The notes beneath the pieces were generated by a model. That model had not been told where the DNA came from. It was given only the letters and a program-made list of their open reading frames with translations, and did not search any database. From Bradyrhizobium centrolobii (lineage in GTDB: Bacteria; Pseudomonadota; Alphaproteobacteria; Rhizobiales; Xanthobacteraceae), in assembly GCF_001641635.1 (NCBI RefSeq), contig NZ_LUUB01000057.1, forward strand, positions 1 through 49,105: a DNA stretch of 49,105 bases. The letters run 5' to 3'. Positions 24,319 through 34,408 of the stretch are shown in pieces. Made by a program: the position numbers and the translations under genes. Within the stretch, counting starts at the first letter, position 1, and each line of letters starts with the position of its first letter.

Positions 24319-26385
24319 TCAAGCCATATTCATTGCGTGCCGGTCATCCCGAGATCGCTGCTTGGTCGCGGCCGTGGATGCGAGCCGCGTTGAGGGACGC
24401 AACTGAATGCGTCGCTGCTCCCAAAGTCCGCGCAGCTCCGTAACCAGAGCTTCACGCCTGGCCATATTTGACGTCACTACATCCAGGAGATGTCCGAGCA
24501 CACCCTCCCCTTCAACGCGCATCAGGAGATCGAACAAGTCATCCGAAATCCGCAACCCATCTCCGGCGGAAGCGTTCGTACGTATCTGAGAGACCGTCTC
24601 CTGACGATCGGGCGCTGTAAAGGAGCGGACACGATGGAGTGATGCGTAAGGCGGCAGCGAAACCGCCAGCGCTGACCAATCTTCAAGCGTTGCGGTCCGC
24701 TTCTTTATGAGAAATGGACCTACCACTAGACCGTCCAGCTCAGTTGTCAGGAACGTGGCGACTGCATCTGCAATCGTATCCACGATAGGCTCGGCATTGT
24801 TGTTGAAGGAGGTATTGAGCAGAACGGGAATTCCAGTTCGCTTCTTGAACTCATTGATGAGCGCCCAATAAGTTGGATTCGAGTTGCACGATACCGTTTG
24901 TAACCGCGCCGTTCCATCGACATGGGTAATGGCGCCCAGCAGGTCCCGCTTGGACTGACGCACGCGAACGACAAAATTCATGAACGGGAATTCACGCGCG
25001 CCATTTGGCAGCTCGAAATAGTCTGGCGCATCCTCCTCCAGCACCGATGGCGCGAACGGTCGATAGCCCTCGCGCTTCTTGACCATCGCATTGATGCGGT
25101 CCTTGTTCGCTGCAGGCCGGGGGTCGGCAAGAATGCTCCGATTGCCAAGTGCACGTGGCCCGAACTCCGATCGGCCCTGCACCCACCCGATCACGGCGCC
25201 GCTCGCCATCCAGTCCGCCGCCCGGCCCGCCACGTCGTCGCAGCGCTCTACTTCGAGATGCCCGGCCCATGCTTTTAGTTCCTGCTCCAACTCGTGCTCA
25301 GACGCGAGATCGGGTCCCCAGTACACCTCTTTCAGCCGTTCACGCGGCGCGGGGCGACCCACTTCGTCAGACATCATCAGCGCCGCGCCCAATGCGCACC
25401 CCGCATCGTGCGCCGCCGGCTGCACGAAGATATCCTCGAACAGCCCGGAGTACAGAAGCTTACCATTCATCGTGCAGTTGTGAGCGACCCCTCCAGCCAG
25501 ACAAAGCCGCTTCAGGCCCGTCGCTTCCCGATGATGCCGGAGTAGGTGGAACACAATCCGCTCCAGCGCCTCTTGCAGTGAAGCGCTCACATCTCGATGC
25601 TGCTGGGTGAACGGCATTCCCTTTTTGCGGGGCTGGATATTGCGGAGCAAGGTGGGACCGATGCCTTCCAGGCAAACCCGGTAGCCCCCGTTCGGGTGCA
25701 ATTCATAGAACTGCTCAAAGAGCTTGCGATAGACAGCAGGATCCCCGTAGGGCGCAAGGCCCATGACCTTGTACTCATCGAACAAGCCATAACCGAGATA
25801 CCGGATCGTCTCGAGATAGAAGAGTCCCAAGGAATTCTGCTCGGGGAAGGCCTCGAGTTGCCTCACTTCTGTTCCAGACCCGACCGCCAAGATGCCGGAC
25901 AGGAAATCCCCTCCGCCGTCGATCGAGAGAACGAGACTCTCCTCGAAGCCTGACATCGCAAATGCGCTTACGGCGTGGGCCTGATGATGACCAACGAACG
26001 AGAGCCGCGAGGCATCAACTTCGGTGCCGAATTCCTGCGCCAACAACGTCCTTAGCAATAGTTTGGCATCAAGCGGAATATTGGCCTTCGGTTGCGAGGC
26101 AAACATGCTTTCGAGCATGGCGTTGCAGTAGGTCTCTGTCGCATAGAACGCGATACGATCGAGATCGCCAAGCTGCACGCCCGCGGTCGCAAGGCAGTAT
26201 CGAATCGCGCGTCCTGGGAATTTGTTGGAGTGCTTAATTCGATTAAGCCGCTCTTCTTCGACGGCCGCCAGCACACGGCCGTCCTGGACCAGAACGGCAG
26301 CGCCGTCATGCATGAACGTATTTTGCGGTCCGACCGTGTTTTCGTATACTTTGTCCAGTCCACCACTCAATCCGAGACACAGCAT
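24319..26385 (-). CDS. nolO: Nod-factor carbamoyltransferase (NolO)
   Basis: A 688-residue carbamoyltransferase of the NodU/CmcH family; NolO places a carbamoyl group at O-3 of the non-reducing end. The N-terminal half has the ASKHA-type fold with MLCLGLSGG, EEERLNRIKHS, VGHHQAHAVSAF and LSIDGGGD; the C-terminal YrdC-like half shows GRSEFGPRALGNRSILADPR and LNTSFNNNAEPIV. The Met at 26385 was chosen because MLCLGLSGG is the normal start; 26397 is also open. It is paralogous to NodU (28583-30298). Confidence 0.9.
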   Translation of the reverse strand: MLCLGLSGGLDKVYENTVGPQNTFMHDGAAVLVQDGRVLAAVEEERLNRIKHSNKFPGRAIRYCLATAGVQLGDLDRIAFYATETYCNAMLESMFASQPKANIPLDAKLLLRTLLAQEFGTEVDASRLSFVGHHQAHAVSAFAMSGFEESLVLSIDGGGDFLSGILAVGSGTEVRQLEAFPEQNSLGLFYLETIRYLGYGLFDEYKVMGLAPYGDPAVYRKLFEQFYELHPNGGYRVCLEGIGPTLLRNIQPRKKGMPFTQQHRDVSASLQEALERIVFHLLRHHREATGLKRLCLAGGVAHNCTMNGKLLYSGLFEDIFVQPAAHDAGCALGAALMMSDEVGRPAPRERLKEVYWGPDLASEHELEQELKAWAGHLEVERCDDVAGRAADWMASGAVIGWVQGRSEFGPRALGNRSILADPRPAANKDRINAMVKKREGYRPFAPSVLEEDAPDYFELPNGAREFPFMNFVVRVRQSKRDLLGAITHVDGTARLQTVSCNSNPTYWALINEFKKRTGIPVLLNTSFNNNAEPIVDTIADAVATFLTTELDGLVVGPFLIKKRTATLEDWSALAVSLPPYASLHRVRSFTAPDRQETVSQIRTNASAGDGLRISDDLFDLLMRVEGEGVLGHLLDVVTSNMARREALVTELRGLWEQRRIQLRPSTRLASTAATKQRSRDDRHAMNMA

Positions 26386-26397
26386 GTCACTCTCCAA

Positions 26398-26896
26398 AAT
26401 AACTGGGACGCCTACCGGCCGTAGACCGTCCTATTTCACCACCGCCTACCGTCGTTTGCCGCTACGAACCTCAACCAGGCGTTACGGCCCCTGAAAGAAT
26501 TCTCCATAACGCCCGCCAGCGACGTACCCGCTCTGCCGAAAGTTCTGGCTCGCTTGGTTCAGGGGCTCCGGGCAACTTCGCTCTGCTTGGTCGAGCAGCA
26601 GCCGAAGCTTTGGTCGTAAGCACCATGTCTTGGTCTTGGTTGCGGCGGGGCTTGCGAAGACAGCTACCGTCAGATCGCTCTGAAATTCCATGCTTGGTCT
26701 TGCGAGACGAAACGAGATCCTTCTCGGGGGTGTCGATCACACTCATACCGGTGCTCAGCGCTGCTCCCAGCTGCTCATTCGCCAGGACTTTGGTCGTCTG
26801 CTCTGCCCTGCTCACGGCAAGCGTACTCGCCTTCATCCCGTTGCTACCCGATTCACGACGCTGCATCTTCGGTCTCATATTTCGGCGCAACTGGCG
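26398..26896. other. Gap between nolO and nodJ, no supported gene
   Basis: A minus-strand ORF (26471-26890, 139 residues, rich in Arg/Ser/Lys) spans most of it but has no motif I recognise. In B. japonicum the short genes nolM and nolN lie in this position, so decayed versions are possible. I see no nod box here. Confidence 0.4.
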
Positions 26897-27685
26897 TCAG
26901 CTCATCAGGCGTCGACGGAGAAGTACCGCCGACAACAAGAACGGCAACACTGCATAGAGACACAGCGCCCCGATATGGAAAGCTGCGCTGCCCCCTTCGT
27001 GACCGAGCATCATTGGCCGGATGAGATCGACCGACTGGGTCAGAGGCAGCAAACCAGCCACGTCCTGCAAGGCGGCAGGCAGCTGCGTCACCGGAAAGAC
27101 CGCACCGCAAAGGAACACCATCGGTGTGACGATAAGCGTCTGATAGAATACGAAATAGTCGTGACTTGGCGCGAGCGACACGGCCACCATCGCCAGGCTA
27201 GCGAAGACAAATCCGCTAAGAGCAATCGCTGGCAGCCCGTAGAGAAGAAACGACCACGCTGCATAGCCCAACGTTGCGGCTACAATCGCAATGGCTGTTC
27301 CGGCCAGGACCGCCTTGCTGGCCGCCCACGCCAATTCGCCGAGCAGGATGTCGCCGAGCGTGAGCTGCGTACACAGCATCCCCTGCCAGGTCCGTTGAAC
27401 GTTCATGCGCCCGGAAGCAGCGTAAATCGTCTCGAAGGTCGCCGACGTCATCGCGCTCGTCGCGACCATGCCAGCGGCCAGGAAGGCGATGTATGACGTG
27501 CCCTCAACACGCCCTACGATGGCTCCGAGGCCAAAGCCGAGACCAAACAAATTGGTCATGGGATCTGCGAGATTTCCGAGAAGCGAGGCGACCGCGACTT
27601 TCCTCCACGCAAGGTAGTTGCGTCGCCATACCGCGATCCAGTTGTAGGCGTTGGCAGGCATGGCCGTCGCATAACCCTCAAGCAT
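26897..27685 (-). CDS. nodJ: Nod-factor export permease (NodJ)
   Basis: A 262-residue ABC-2 type permease with about six membrane helices, starting before WIAVWRRNYLAWRKVAVAS and containing LFGLGFGLGAIVG, then FETIYAASGRMNVQRTWQGM and the ABC-2 signature area FPVTQLPAALQDVAGLLPLT. With NodI it exports lipo-chitooligosaccharides. Its start overlaps the nodI stop by eight bases, indicating coupled translation. Confidence 0.94.
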   Translation of the reverse strand: MLEGYATAMPANAYNWIAVWRRNYLAWRKVAVASLLGNLADPMTNLFGLGFGLGAIVGRVEGTSYIAFLAAGMVATSAMTSATFETIYAASGRMNVQRTWQGMLCTQLTLGDILLGELAWAASKAVLAGTAIAIVAATLGYAAWSFLLYGLPAIALSGFVFASLAMVAVSLAPSHDYFVFYQTLIVTPMVFLCGAVFPVTQLPAALQDVAGLLPLTQSVDLIRPMMLGHEGGSAAFHIGALCLYAVLPFLLSAVLLRRRLMS

Positions 27686-28595
27686 CCTCCATCTCCCGCC
27701 CAGTCAGCCGCAGAAAGACATCCTCGAGATTCGGCGGGCGCTGCAGCAGTCGAAGACCCGGCCGCCCGTGGAGCTTCGCACTCACCTGGTCTGGATGCGG
27801 CGCATAACAAAATAGCGTCTCACCGCTTATTTCGACGCGCCGCGCATGCGGCCTGATCAGCGCACATAGCTCCTGCGGATCGCCGCCATAGATTTCGACG
27901 ACATCGCAGCCGATTTCTCGCTCGATCAATATGTGGGGCTCGCCTTCGGCGATCTTTCGTCCGTACTCAAGCACGCACAAGCGATCGCACAGCCGCTCCG
28001 CCTCTTCCATGAAGTGCGTCGCCAAGAGGATCGTCTTGCCACGCGCCAGGAGAACTCGAAGACGCTCCCAAATCAAATGGCGCGCGTGCGGATCAAGACC
28101 CGTGGTCGGCTCGTCCATGACCAGCAAGTCGGGGTCGTTGATCAGAGCCCGCGCCAAGGTCAAGCGACGCTTCATGCCTCCGGATAGCTCACGGACGCGC
28201 GCATCTGCCTTGCCTTCGAGGCGCGCGAAGTCGAGCAGTTCTGGCGCGACCGCTTTGATCTTGCGTTCACTCATTCCGAAATAGCGCCCGAATACCAGCA
28301 GGTTTTCGCGAACGGTGAACTCCGGCTCGAGATTGTCGAATTGCGGGACGACGCCTATTCGCATCCGCGCCAGGCGAGCGCGAGCCGGCACGGGCTCGCC
28401 GAGCACGGTGATCTTGCCCGCGTCAGGCCGCACCATGCCGAGAATCATACGCGCAATGGTGCTTTTTCCTGCGCCGTTCGGTCCCAGCAGCCCGAAGCAC
28501 TCCCCCGGCCTCACCGCGAACGACAGGCGATTGATGGCCGCCTTCTGGCCATACGACTTCTTTACGTCGGAAAGTTCGAGTGCTACGCTGGACAT
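27678..28595 (-). CDS. nodI: Nod-factor export ATPase (NodI)
   Basis: A 305-residue ABC ATPase with Walker A GLLGPNGAGKST, Q-loop PQFDNLEPEFTVREN, signature RELSGGMKRRLTLARAL, Walker B LLVMDEPTTGLDP and H-loop ATHFMEEAERLCDR. It drives NodJ-mediated export. The start MSSVALELSDVKKSYG gives the typical NodI length; the longer open frame runs antiparallel-free into nodU. Its start overlaps the nodU stop by 13 bases. Confidence 0.95.
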   Translation of the reverse strand: MSSVALELSDVKKSYGQKAAINRLSFAVRPGECFGLLGPNGAGKSTIARMILGMVRPDAGKITVLGEPVPARARLARMRIGVVPQFDNLEPEFTVRENLLVFGRYFGMSERKIKAVAPELLDFARLEGKADARVRELSGGMKRRLTLARALINDPDLLVMDEPTTGLDPHARHLIWERLRVLLARGKTILLATHFMEEAERLCDRLCVLEYGRKIAEGEPHILIEREIGCDVVEIYGGDPQELCALIRPHARRVEISGETLFCYAPHPDQVSAKLHGRPGLRLLQRPPNLEDVFLRLTGREMEDA

Positions 28596-30298
28596 GGAGT
28601 CAGCTCGCCTGCTATTGCCCCTTCGACGGAGGCCAGCTTTTTCGTCCACAATAGCCCGTCGCACCATACGTGCTCAACGCGCCCCCATCGGCAGGCCGCT
28701 TCGGCGTCCGGGAAGAACCCACGTCCATGCTCGTTGGCGCTGGTATTGCAGAGGAGCGGAACGCCAGTGATCTTTTCATATTCAACGAGCAACTCTGCGA
28801 CCTTATGCGAAGAGGTTCGAGGAATCGTTTGCAACCGGGCGGACCCATCGAGATGTACAACGGCGGGAATCTTGTCGCGCCAGCCCTCTCGCGTCTGATG
28901 ATCGAACAGCATGTAAGGATCTGGCGTCCCTGGATCGAACATTTTCGGCGCGCAATCCTCAAGACATATCGGCGCCACTGGCCGGAAATGTTCGCGAAAT
29001 TTGATATCGTTGAGATAGTCTTTCATTTCCGCCGATGTCGGCGCTGCTAGGATGCTTCTGCCACCCAACGCGCGTGGCCCCAGCTCGGCTCGTCCAGCGA
29101 GGAACACGACGGGCTTGTTGCTCGCGAGGATCGCGGCAAGTTCGTGCATGCTGCACGGCGCCGCCTCCCATTCGGACGATACGGCGCCATCACGCAGGGC
29201 TGGACCGCTATAGACCGACCATTCCAGAGGCATGAAGCCTTTGTCCGACACCATGGCGGCGCACGCTGCACCAATTGCCGAGCCGCTGTCATTCGGAAAC
29301 GGAGGCACCCAGACGGCATCGAATAAGCCCGTTGCACGCAGGGCGCTGTTCCACTTGATATTGAGACCGCAGCCACCGGCTATACACAAATTGCGCGATC
29401 CCGGGCCCGAGTGCCGCAGCAAGGCAATCGCTATTTGTTCGACAAGGAGACGCTCGAGAAAGCAATGAAATGATGCGAGTACATCTTCGGCTCGCTTGTC
29501 TACAAGCCTGAGCGCGCTGGCCTCGAAGAACTCATGCATGGCGGCCAACGCGGACTCCGCGTTATGGATGTCCGCACGATAACGGCGAGCACGCTCCGTC
29601 TCGGCGGCAAAGTGTTCCTCGTAGAGTTGCCGAAATACCTCCACAATGTCTTCATCAGCAGAGCCGAGCGCGATGAAGGCCATTATCTTGCCCGCTGTGC
29701 CCAGATCCCAATTGGTCCGGCTGGTCTGCTTATACGGACCGAAGTGATGGCCTGCAGCGGCATAGGCATGGCCTATCATCGGAAACAGCGTCTCGACGAA
29801 CCGAGCCCCGTGCGGCTCTACATAATACAGACGTGGAAAGATGCAGCCGTCCCATACAAGGCAAAATGAGGGTTCTCCGGCTTTGGCGAAAGGGCTGGTG
29901 CAATACGCGGATGCCACATGGCCTGTGACATGCGGATAGCTTGTGTACGGGAAGTTTCTGCCGTCAAGCATGAGCTTGAGGCCCTTATGCGCCGTGAGGA
30001 GGCCTTCGGGATCCCGCTCCACATACGGCGCCCCTCGAAGCGTGATAGGTGTCGTCCCGCTGAATAGCTGGAACTGTGATTCGAACTCTCCGTCCCAGCC
30101 GTCGATGACGAAATGATCAACGTCTTGTGGATCGAGACCGTGCTCTGCCAAGACAGCGACGACTGTGTCGAGATTGTCGATCGCTTGATAACGCGGATTG
30201 TTGCTTCGCTTCTCCTGCTCGACGCAAAAGACCAAGCGTCCATCTTCGATCAGGGCAATCGCCCCGTCATGCGTCAACTTGATACCGCAGATGCGCAT
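28583..30298 (-). CDS. nodU: Nod-factor 6-O-carbamoyltransferase (NodU)
   Basis: A 571-residue carbamoyltransferase adding carbamoyl at O-6 of the non-reducing glucosamine. It starts MRICGIKLTHDGAIALIEDG and contains CVEQEKRSNNPRYQ, YPHVTGHVASAYCTSPF, LCIAGGCGLNIKWN, AGRAELGPRALGGRSILAAP and LLCNTSANEHGRGF, the marks of the family. It overlaps nodI and starts 21 bases after nodS, within the nodABCSUIJ operon. Confidence 0.95.
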   Translation of the reverse strand: MRICGIKLTHDGAIALIEDGRLVFCVEQEKRSNNPRYQAIDNLDTVVAVLAEHGLDPQDVDHFVIDGWDGEFESQFQLFSGTTPITLRGAPYVERDPEGLLTAHKGLKLMLDGRNFPYTSYPHVTGHVASAYCTSPFAKAGEPSFCLVWDGCIFPRLYYVEPHGARFVETLFPMIGHAYAAAGHHFGPYKQTSRTNWDLGTAGKIMAFIALGSADEDIVEVFRQLYEEHFAAETERARRYRADIHNAESALAAMHEFFEASALRLVDKRAEDVLASFHCFLERLLVEQIAIALLRHSGPGSRNLCIAGGCGLNIKWNSALRATGLFDAVWVPPFPNDSGSAIGAACAAMVSDKGFMPLEWSVYSGPALRDGAVSSEWEAAPCSMHELAAILASNKPVVFLAGRAELGPRALGGRSILAAPTSAEMKDYLNDIKFREHFRPVAPICLEDCAPKMFDPGTPDPYMLFDHQTREGWRDKIPAVVHLDGSARLQTIPRTSSHKVAELLVEYEKITGVPLLCNTSANEHGRGFFPDAEAACRWGRVEHVWCDGLLWTKKLASVEGAIAGELTPCPA

Positions 30299-30319
30299 AG
30301 TTCCCCCGTTCCAAGGTCG

Positions 30320-30928
30320 TCAGTTGGGTTGAATTGAATTGCGAAAGCAGGCGAGCAAGCAATCCTCGTTGACCGACTCACCCTGGCAGTGCACCCTGCC
30401 GACTTCGATCAGAGTTTCCTTCAAGATCGCGATAACGGTCTCCGCACCAGCAGCGTGACCCCAGCGCCGGCAGTTGGCATCGCGTGCCGATCCGAAAACC
30501 AGAAGTCCTTCCGGCGCGAGCATTCCCACCAGATTGCGTATGGCCGCGCGCATCTCCACTGTGTCAGCCAGATAGTAGAGAACTTCCGCCACGACGATCA
30601 GATCGAACGGTTCTGCCGCCGAGAAGCGTTGGATATCCGAGACGACCCATACCATATGAGACCATTGCCTCGTCCGCTCCTTCGCCCGACTAATTGCTCG
30701 CGGCACAACATCGACGACGGTGAGCCGCTGGCAATGGGGAGCGAGCATTTCGGTAAACGCACCGGCCGCGCATCCGACTTCGAGGGCGTTCTTGACCGCA
30801 CCTGGGGTCAGCGACAGCCGAAGCATTTCGGCGTGACGCTTCCGCTCGAACGGATTGCCATCGAGACGCCACGGATCCTCGGCAGTCAGTTCCCGGTCTA
30901 ACGATCGATAGGTCATGTCCATGCTCAC
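30320..30928 (-). CDS. nodS: Nod-factor N-methyltransferase (NodS)
   Basis: A 202-residue SAM-dependent methyltransferase that methylates the amino group of the deacetylated non-reducing glucosamine. The start region DRELTAEDPWRLDGNPFERK is typical of NodS, with the SAM motif ALEVGCAAGAFTEMLAP near residue 48 and DLIVVAEVLYYLAD near 109. It begins 29 bases after nodC and ends 21 before nodU. Either Met1 (30928) or Met3 could be the start. Confidence 0.95.
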   Translation of the reverse strand: MSMDMTYRSLDRELTAEDPWRLDGNPFERKRHAEMLRLSLTPGAVKNALEVGCAAGAFTEMLAPHCQRLTVVDVVPRAISRAKERTRQWSHMVWVVSDIQRFSAAEPFDLIVVAEVLYYLADTVEMRAAIRNLVGMLAPEGLLVFGSARDANCRRWGHAAGAETVIAILKETLIEVGRVHCQGESVNEDCLLACFRNSIQPN

Positions 30929-30957
30929 GAGCCGTTCTCCTCGGGTCGCTTAAATGA

Positions 30958-32313
30958 TCACTCGCCACTGCAAGGGCTGTCAGACGCCATCAAGGCCGAG
31001 CCTCGGGGATCGAGGTTGCGGCTTGCACAAGCGTCATCATACGGGCGCTCGAGGGCGTTTTTCCGGCTTACCATCTGGGTTCGCGCAATGACTTTGTCTT
31101 CATCCGGATCCGGCGCATTGGCGCCCTGGCGTGACAGCCAATCACTGTTACTCAATGTACACAGCGCATACGCCTTCACTGGAAGGAGTAGAAAGATGTT
31201 GATGGGCGTGTGGAGCGCGAAGGCAAGAAAGCGAAGCTGACGAGCGCGAATTGCTGCCACGCTACAGCGAACCATGGTCATCGACGCAATTGTAAATCCT
31301 GTCCACCACGGCACCGTGGCTGTGAGCAGCAGTTGGGTAATCGCCAAGAGTGACGAGAGGGCAAGCAGCAGTGGGCCTAGATTCTGCCCCACAACATCGA
31401 GAGTAAGATAGCGATCGAGAACGGGAAGCAGGCGCAGTCCAAGCAACGTGTCGCGGAATGTACTCCGTGCCCAGCGGAGTTGTTGCCGCAGGTACGGGGC
31501 CATGCTATCCGGCACAACCGTTTCCGCGACCGCGTCTGGAACGTACTCCGTCCTAAACCCGGCTTTCAGCATCAGGATCGTGAGATGACGGTCCTCGCCG
31601 AAGTCGCTTGGCTTTCCACGAAAGAACTGTGTCTCATACTGATCGAGCAGTAGATCCAGCGCCGAACGGCGGTACATCGCACAGGGGCCGCAGCAGCACA
31701 TAACGGCGCCGAACCGAGCCTGCGCGGCGCGTTCTTCGTTACATGCTAGCCAGTACTCCATATCAATCAACTGGGTCAGCCAGCTCTCCGTCCGGTTGCT
31801 GGCCGTCAACTGCCCCATGGCCGCGCCGATCGCTGGGTCTTGCATCTTGCCTACAAGCTTTGTGACCACGTCGTTCGCCAGCTTCGTGTCAGAGTCGACG
31901 TTGAGCACGAAATCTGCGGATGAACGGCGGATCGCCGCGATCTGCGCCTTGCGCTTGCCAACGTTCTTCTGCAGCAGAATGAACTCGAATCTCGGGTCGC
32001 GCGCGAAGGCTTGATGGATGGGCGCAACATCGCCGCGGTTTGTAGAACCATCGTCAATCACGTAGACCCGCAATTCTCCCGCGTAGTCTTGGCTTGCGAT
32101 GGACTGTAGGCACGCCGATAACGTCTGCGGATCCTCGTTAAAGCAGGGAATGATGACATCGACACTCGGCGGAATGTAGGAACTGGACGCATCATGAGGC
32201 GCGGACGATGGATCCGGGGACACAGCGTAAAGCGCCTGTACACTCTTATAGACCGTGGAGAGTAGCGCGTAAGAAGACACAGCGACGATGCTGGTCGTGG
32301 CAAGAAGGTCCAT
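30958..32313 (-). CDS. nodC: Chitooligosaccharide synthase (NodC)
   Basis: A 451-residue membrane glycosyltransferase (GT2) that polymerises N-acetylglucosamine. An N-terminal membrane helix is followed by the catalytic motifs VYVIDDGST, NVDSDTKL, GEDRHLTILML and the Q-x-x-RW-type RQQLRWARST; at least two more helices lie at about 300-390. The C-terminal tail after residue 410 is polar. It starts 15 bases after the nodB stop. Confidence 0.97.
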   Translation of the reverse strand: MDLLATTSIVAVSSYALLSTVYKSVQALYAVSPDPSSAPHDASSSYIPPSVDVIIPCFNEDPQTLSACLQSIASQDYAGELRVYVIDDGSTNRGDVAPIHQAFARDPRFEFILLQKNVGKRKAQIAAIRRSSADFVLNVDSDTKLANDVVTKLVGKMQDPAIGAAMGQLTASNRTESWLTQLIDMEYWLACNEERAAQARFGAVMCCCGPCAMYRRSALDLLLDQYETQFFRGKPSDFGEDRHLTILMLKAGFRTEYVPDAVAETVVPDSMAPYLRQQLRWARSTFRDTLLGLRLLPVLDRYLTLDVVGQNLGPLLLALSSLLAITQLLLTATVPWWTGFTIASMTMVRCSVAAIRARQLRFLAFALHTPINIFLLLPVKAYALCTLSNSDWLSRQGANAPDPDEDKVIARTQMVSRKNALERPYDDACASRNLDPRGSALMASDSPCSGE

Positions 32314-32328
32314 GTGATACTCGGCGTT

Positions 32329-32985
32329 TCAGTGAACTTGCGGGAGCGAACGGATTGAAAACCCTCGGTTGTGCAATGCCGGGATAAGCTGGGACACAGC
32401 CTTGAGGGTTTGGTCTCGACAGGCATGAATGCCGCGCTCCCGCTCGTCGGGAGGACATCCATCATGTAGCAGCACAATTGCGCCCGGCCGAACCGCAGTG
32501 AGCACCGCCTCGACAATCGATTCAGCGCCAGGACGCGACCAGTCTTTTGGATCTACCGACCAGTTCATGGCGGCCAGTCCAGCACTGGCCGACGCGGCAA
32601 GCGCTTCATCGGTCCAAATCCCATAGGGCGCGCGCACGTGCCGCAGTGAGGCGAGCGGACAAGCCGTCTTGATGGCTGCGCTCGCCGTCAGGATTTCATC
32701 TTGTACTTCGACGGGATCGCATCTGGAGAACTCCCGATGGTTCATGGTGTGGTTTCCGACACCATGCCCTTCGGCGATCATTCGCCGGATCAGTTTCGGA
32801 TGATCCACTGCGTACGCGCCTATGACGAAGAACGTCGCTGGAACTCGATGATCTGCCAGGACGTCCAGAATATCCGGCGTGCAAAATGGATCTGGGCCGT
32901 CGTCAAACGTGAGGTAAACGTTGCGATCGGCATTGCCGCTCGCGTACTCGCTACGCACTTCAGACGACCGATCGAAATGTGTCAT
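32329..32985 (-). CDS. nodB: Chitooligosaccharide N-deacetylase (NodB)
   Basis: A 218-residue polysaccharide deacetylase that removes the acetyl group at the non-reducing end. The metal-binding motifs are YLTFDDGPDPF near residue 24 and HTMNHREFSRC near 78, with VRAPYGIWTD near 117. The start at 32985 overlaps the nodA stop by four bases (ATGA) and gives the usual NodB length; the longer frame to 33027 would overlap nodA further. Confidence 0.97.
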   Translation of the reverse strand: MTHFDRSSEVRSEYASGNADRNVYLTFDDGPDPFCTPDILDVLADHRVPATFFVIGAYAVDHPKLIRRMIAEGHGVGNHTMNHREFSRCDPVEVQDEILTASAAIKTACPLASLRHVRAPYGIWTDEALAASASAGLAAMNWSVDPKDWSRPGAESIVEAVLTAVRPGAIVLLHDGCPPDERERGIHACRDQTLKAVSQLIPALHNRGFSIRSLPQVH

Positions 32986-33578
32986 AGCTCTGGCCCATTG
33001 CGAGCAATTGTCGTACCCGCGGGCCAATCGCCCATCGACTGTGCAATCGGCAAGACTACGACCAGTACGTCCTCATCTCGCGTCGCGGGCACGTTGAGAT
33101 AAATATCCGGTTGGGTGGACCGCACGCGCATGCCCGTGAAAACCGTCGCGAAACCGTGCCGGCCGATCCTTTCGACGTGCTTCTGCATTGCAGGCCGAAC
33201 CCCACCGAATCCGAAAGGTACGCCAAGCTCCTGCAGGGTCGGATACATGAAGTGGATCGCGCCGTGATAGGTGACTCCCCGCCCTTCAAGATCTCGCCGC
33301 ACCGCGTACAATCCGATTTCGGCGACCAGTACGTCGACGGTCCCAACCTTGATGAAGCGGCGCAGTACGCCGGCATGGCCCGCTATACCCTGAGAGTCGT
33401 ACGCGATGACGCGCAGCTCGGGCCTTGCACCGGCCCAGCTCCGGCCGCCCTCGAACGGCTTTGCATTGAACTCACCATTGGCTCCGTACGCCTTTCGGAA
33501 AAACTCGGACAGTTCGATGTGGTCTGCGAGCTCGAGCTCGCTTTCCCAGCATAGCCTCCAGCGCATTTCAGAGCGCAT
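32982..33578 (-). CDS. nodA: Nodulation N-acyltransferase (NodA)
   Basis: A 198-residue acyltransferase attaching the fatty acid to the deacetylated sugar. MRSEMRWRLCWESELELADH and NAKPFEGGRSWAGARPELRV are NodA hallmarks, ending GTTIARNGPEL. The start at 33578 is preferred over 33584 because an AGGAG lies eight bases before it but only two or three before the other. It is the first gene of the operon, about 830 bases from the nod box. Confidence 0.97.
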   Translation of the reverse strand: MRSEMRWRLCWESELELADHIELSEFFRKAYGANGEFNAKPFEGGRSWAGARPELRVIAYDSQGIAGHAGVLRRFIKVGTVDVLVAEIGLYAVRRDLEGRGVTYHGAIHFMYPTLQELGVPFGFGGVRPAMQKHVERIGRHGFATVFTGMRVRSTQPDIYLNVPATRDEDVLVVVLPIAQSMGDWPAGTTIARNGPEL

Positions 33579-34408
33579 GGACATCTCTCCTCTTCCTCGT
33601 CCTACCGGGACACAACACGCGTTTCGATCGCTATTGCCGTCTATCTACGTCCGATCGTCTCTTCGCGATCGCGGATGCTGGCCCATCGTGCAATTGGTCC
33701 CTCGCGCCTCCGGCTTCGCGAACGAACCTGTCTCAACGATCCCCACTTGCTGGCGGCCGCCATAACCGTTGGCGTCGGGAAGCTCGATCGAAGCCAAATT
33801 GCAGTGAGCGTCGTCACCGCCGCGCGTCCGATCATCTCCAGCTTTCGTAATCGCATCGGCCCCAGCCGACGCTCCGCGTGGCCTCACCTGGCCCCGCTTC
33901 GAGCAAGCTCTCGCACGTTCGGACCGTCGTCCCCCCGCACAGCGAGCTACACTGCTTGCGATGGCGACATGGAGCTTTTCAAACGGCGGCTTGCTTCGCG
34001 AGGACGCATCGCGGCACTTAGGACTGCATCGGTGGAGCGCGCCGCCAGCCACACTGAACGCGACCCTCGCAGTCACGGAGACCCCTGCGCCCGTCACCAG
34101 CTGATCTGCGCGCCGGAACGTCTGACAGGAGAGCCCAAGCGTTCGCTGAGCCGAAATGGCCCTGCCGAATGCAGCGACCCAACCCTCGCGTTCGTCACCT
34201 GAACGTCGTCGACCACACTGGCCACAGTTGGAGTGGCGGAGATGCCTCCAAATGCGATTACGGGCTTGCGCCAACCTCGCCACGGCGGCCGGCGTCACCG
34301 CAGGCGAAAGTTCATAACCAATCTTTATGAACTGCTGTGCCAAGTGCGCTTCTCCAAAACCTACAAACTCTCAAAATCACGTACGATTTCCCTACGTCAC
34401 GTCGCGGG
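33579..34408. other. Long leader between nod box and nodA
   Basis: About 830 bases of transcribed leader. A minus-strand frame opens with a TTG at 34343 (AQQFIKIGYELSPAV...) and stays open for 232 codons, but the composition is unlike a normal protein and a plus-strand frame is open too. In B. japonicum nodY and in Parasponia bradyrhizobia nodK lie here, so a decayed nodY/nodK is possible. I do not call a gene. Confidence 0.4.

Noticed and set aside
26471..26890. Minus-strand ORF between nolO and nodJ as a possible nolM/nolN
   Set aside because: Only the position suggests it; the translation shows no membrane or enzyme motif I could match.
33645..34343. A 232-codon open frame between the nod box and nodA
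   Set aside because: Starts with TTG, has an Arg/Ser/Ala-rich translation with no family resemblance beyond the first residues, and a long opposite-strand frame is also open, so it looks like composition bias or a decayed gene.
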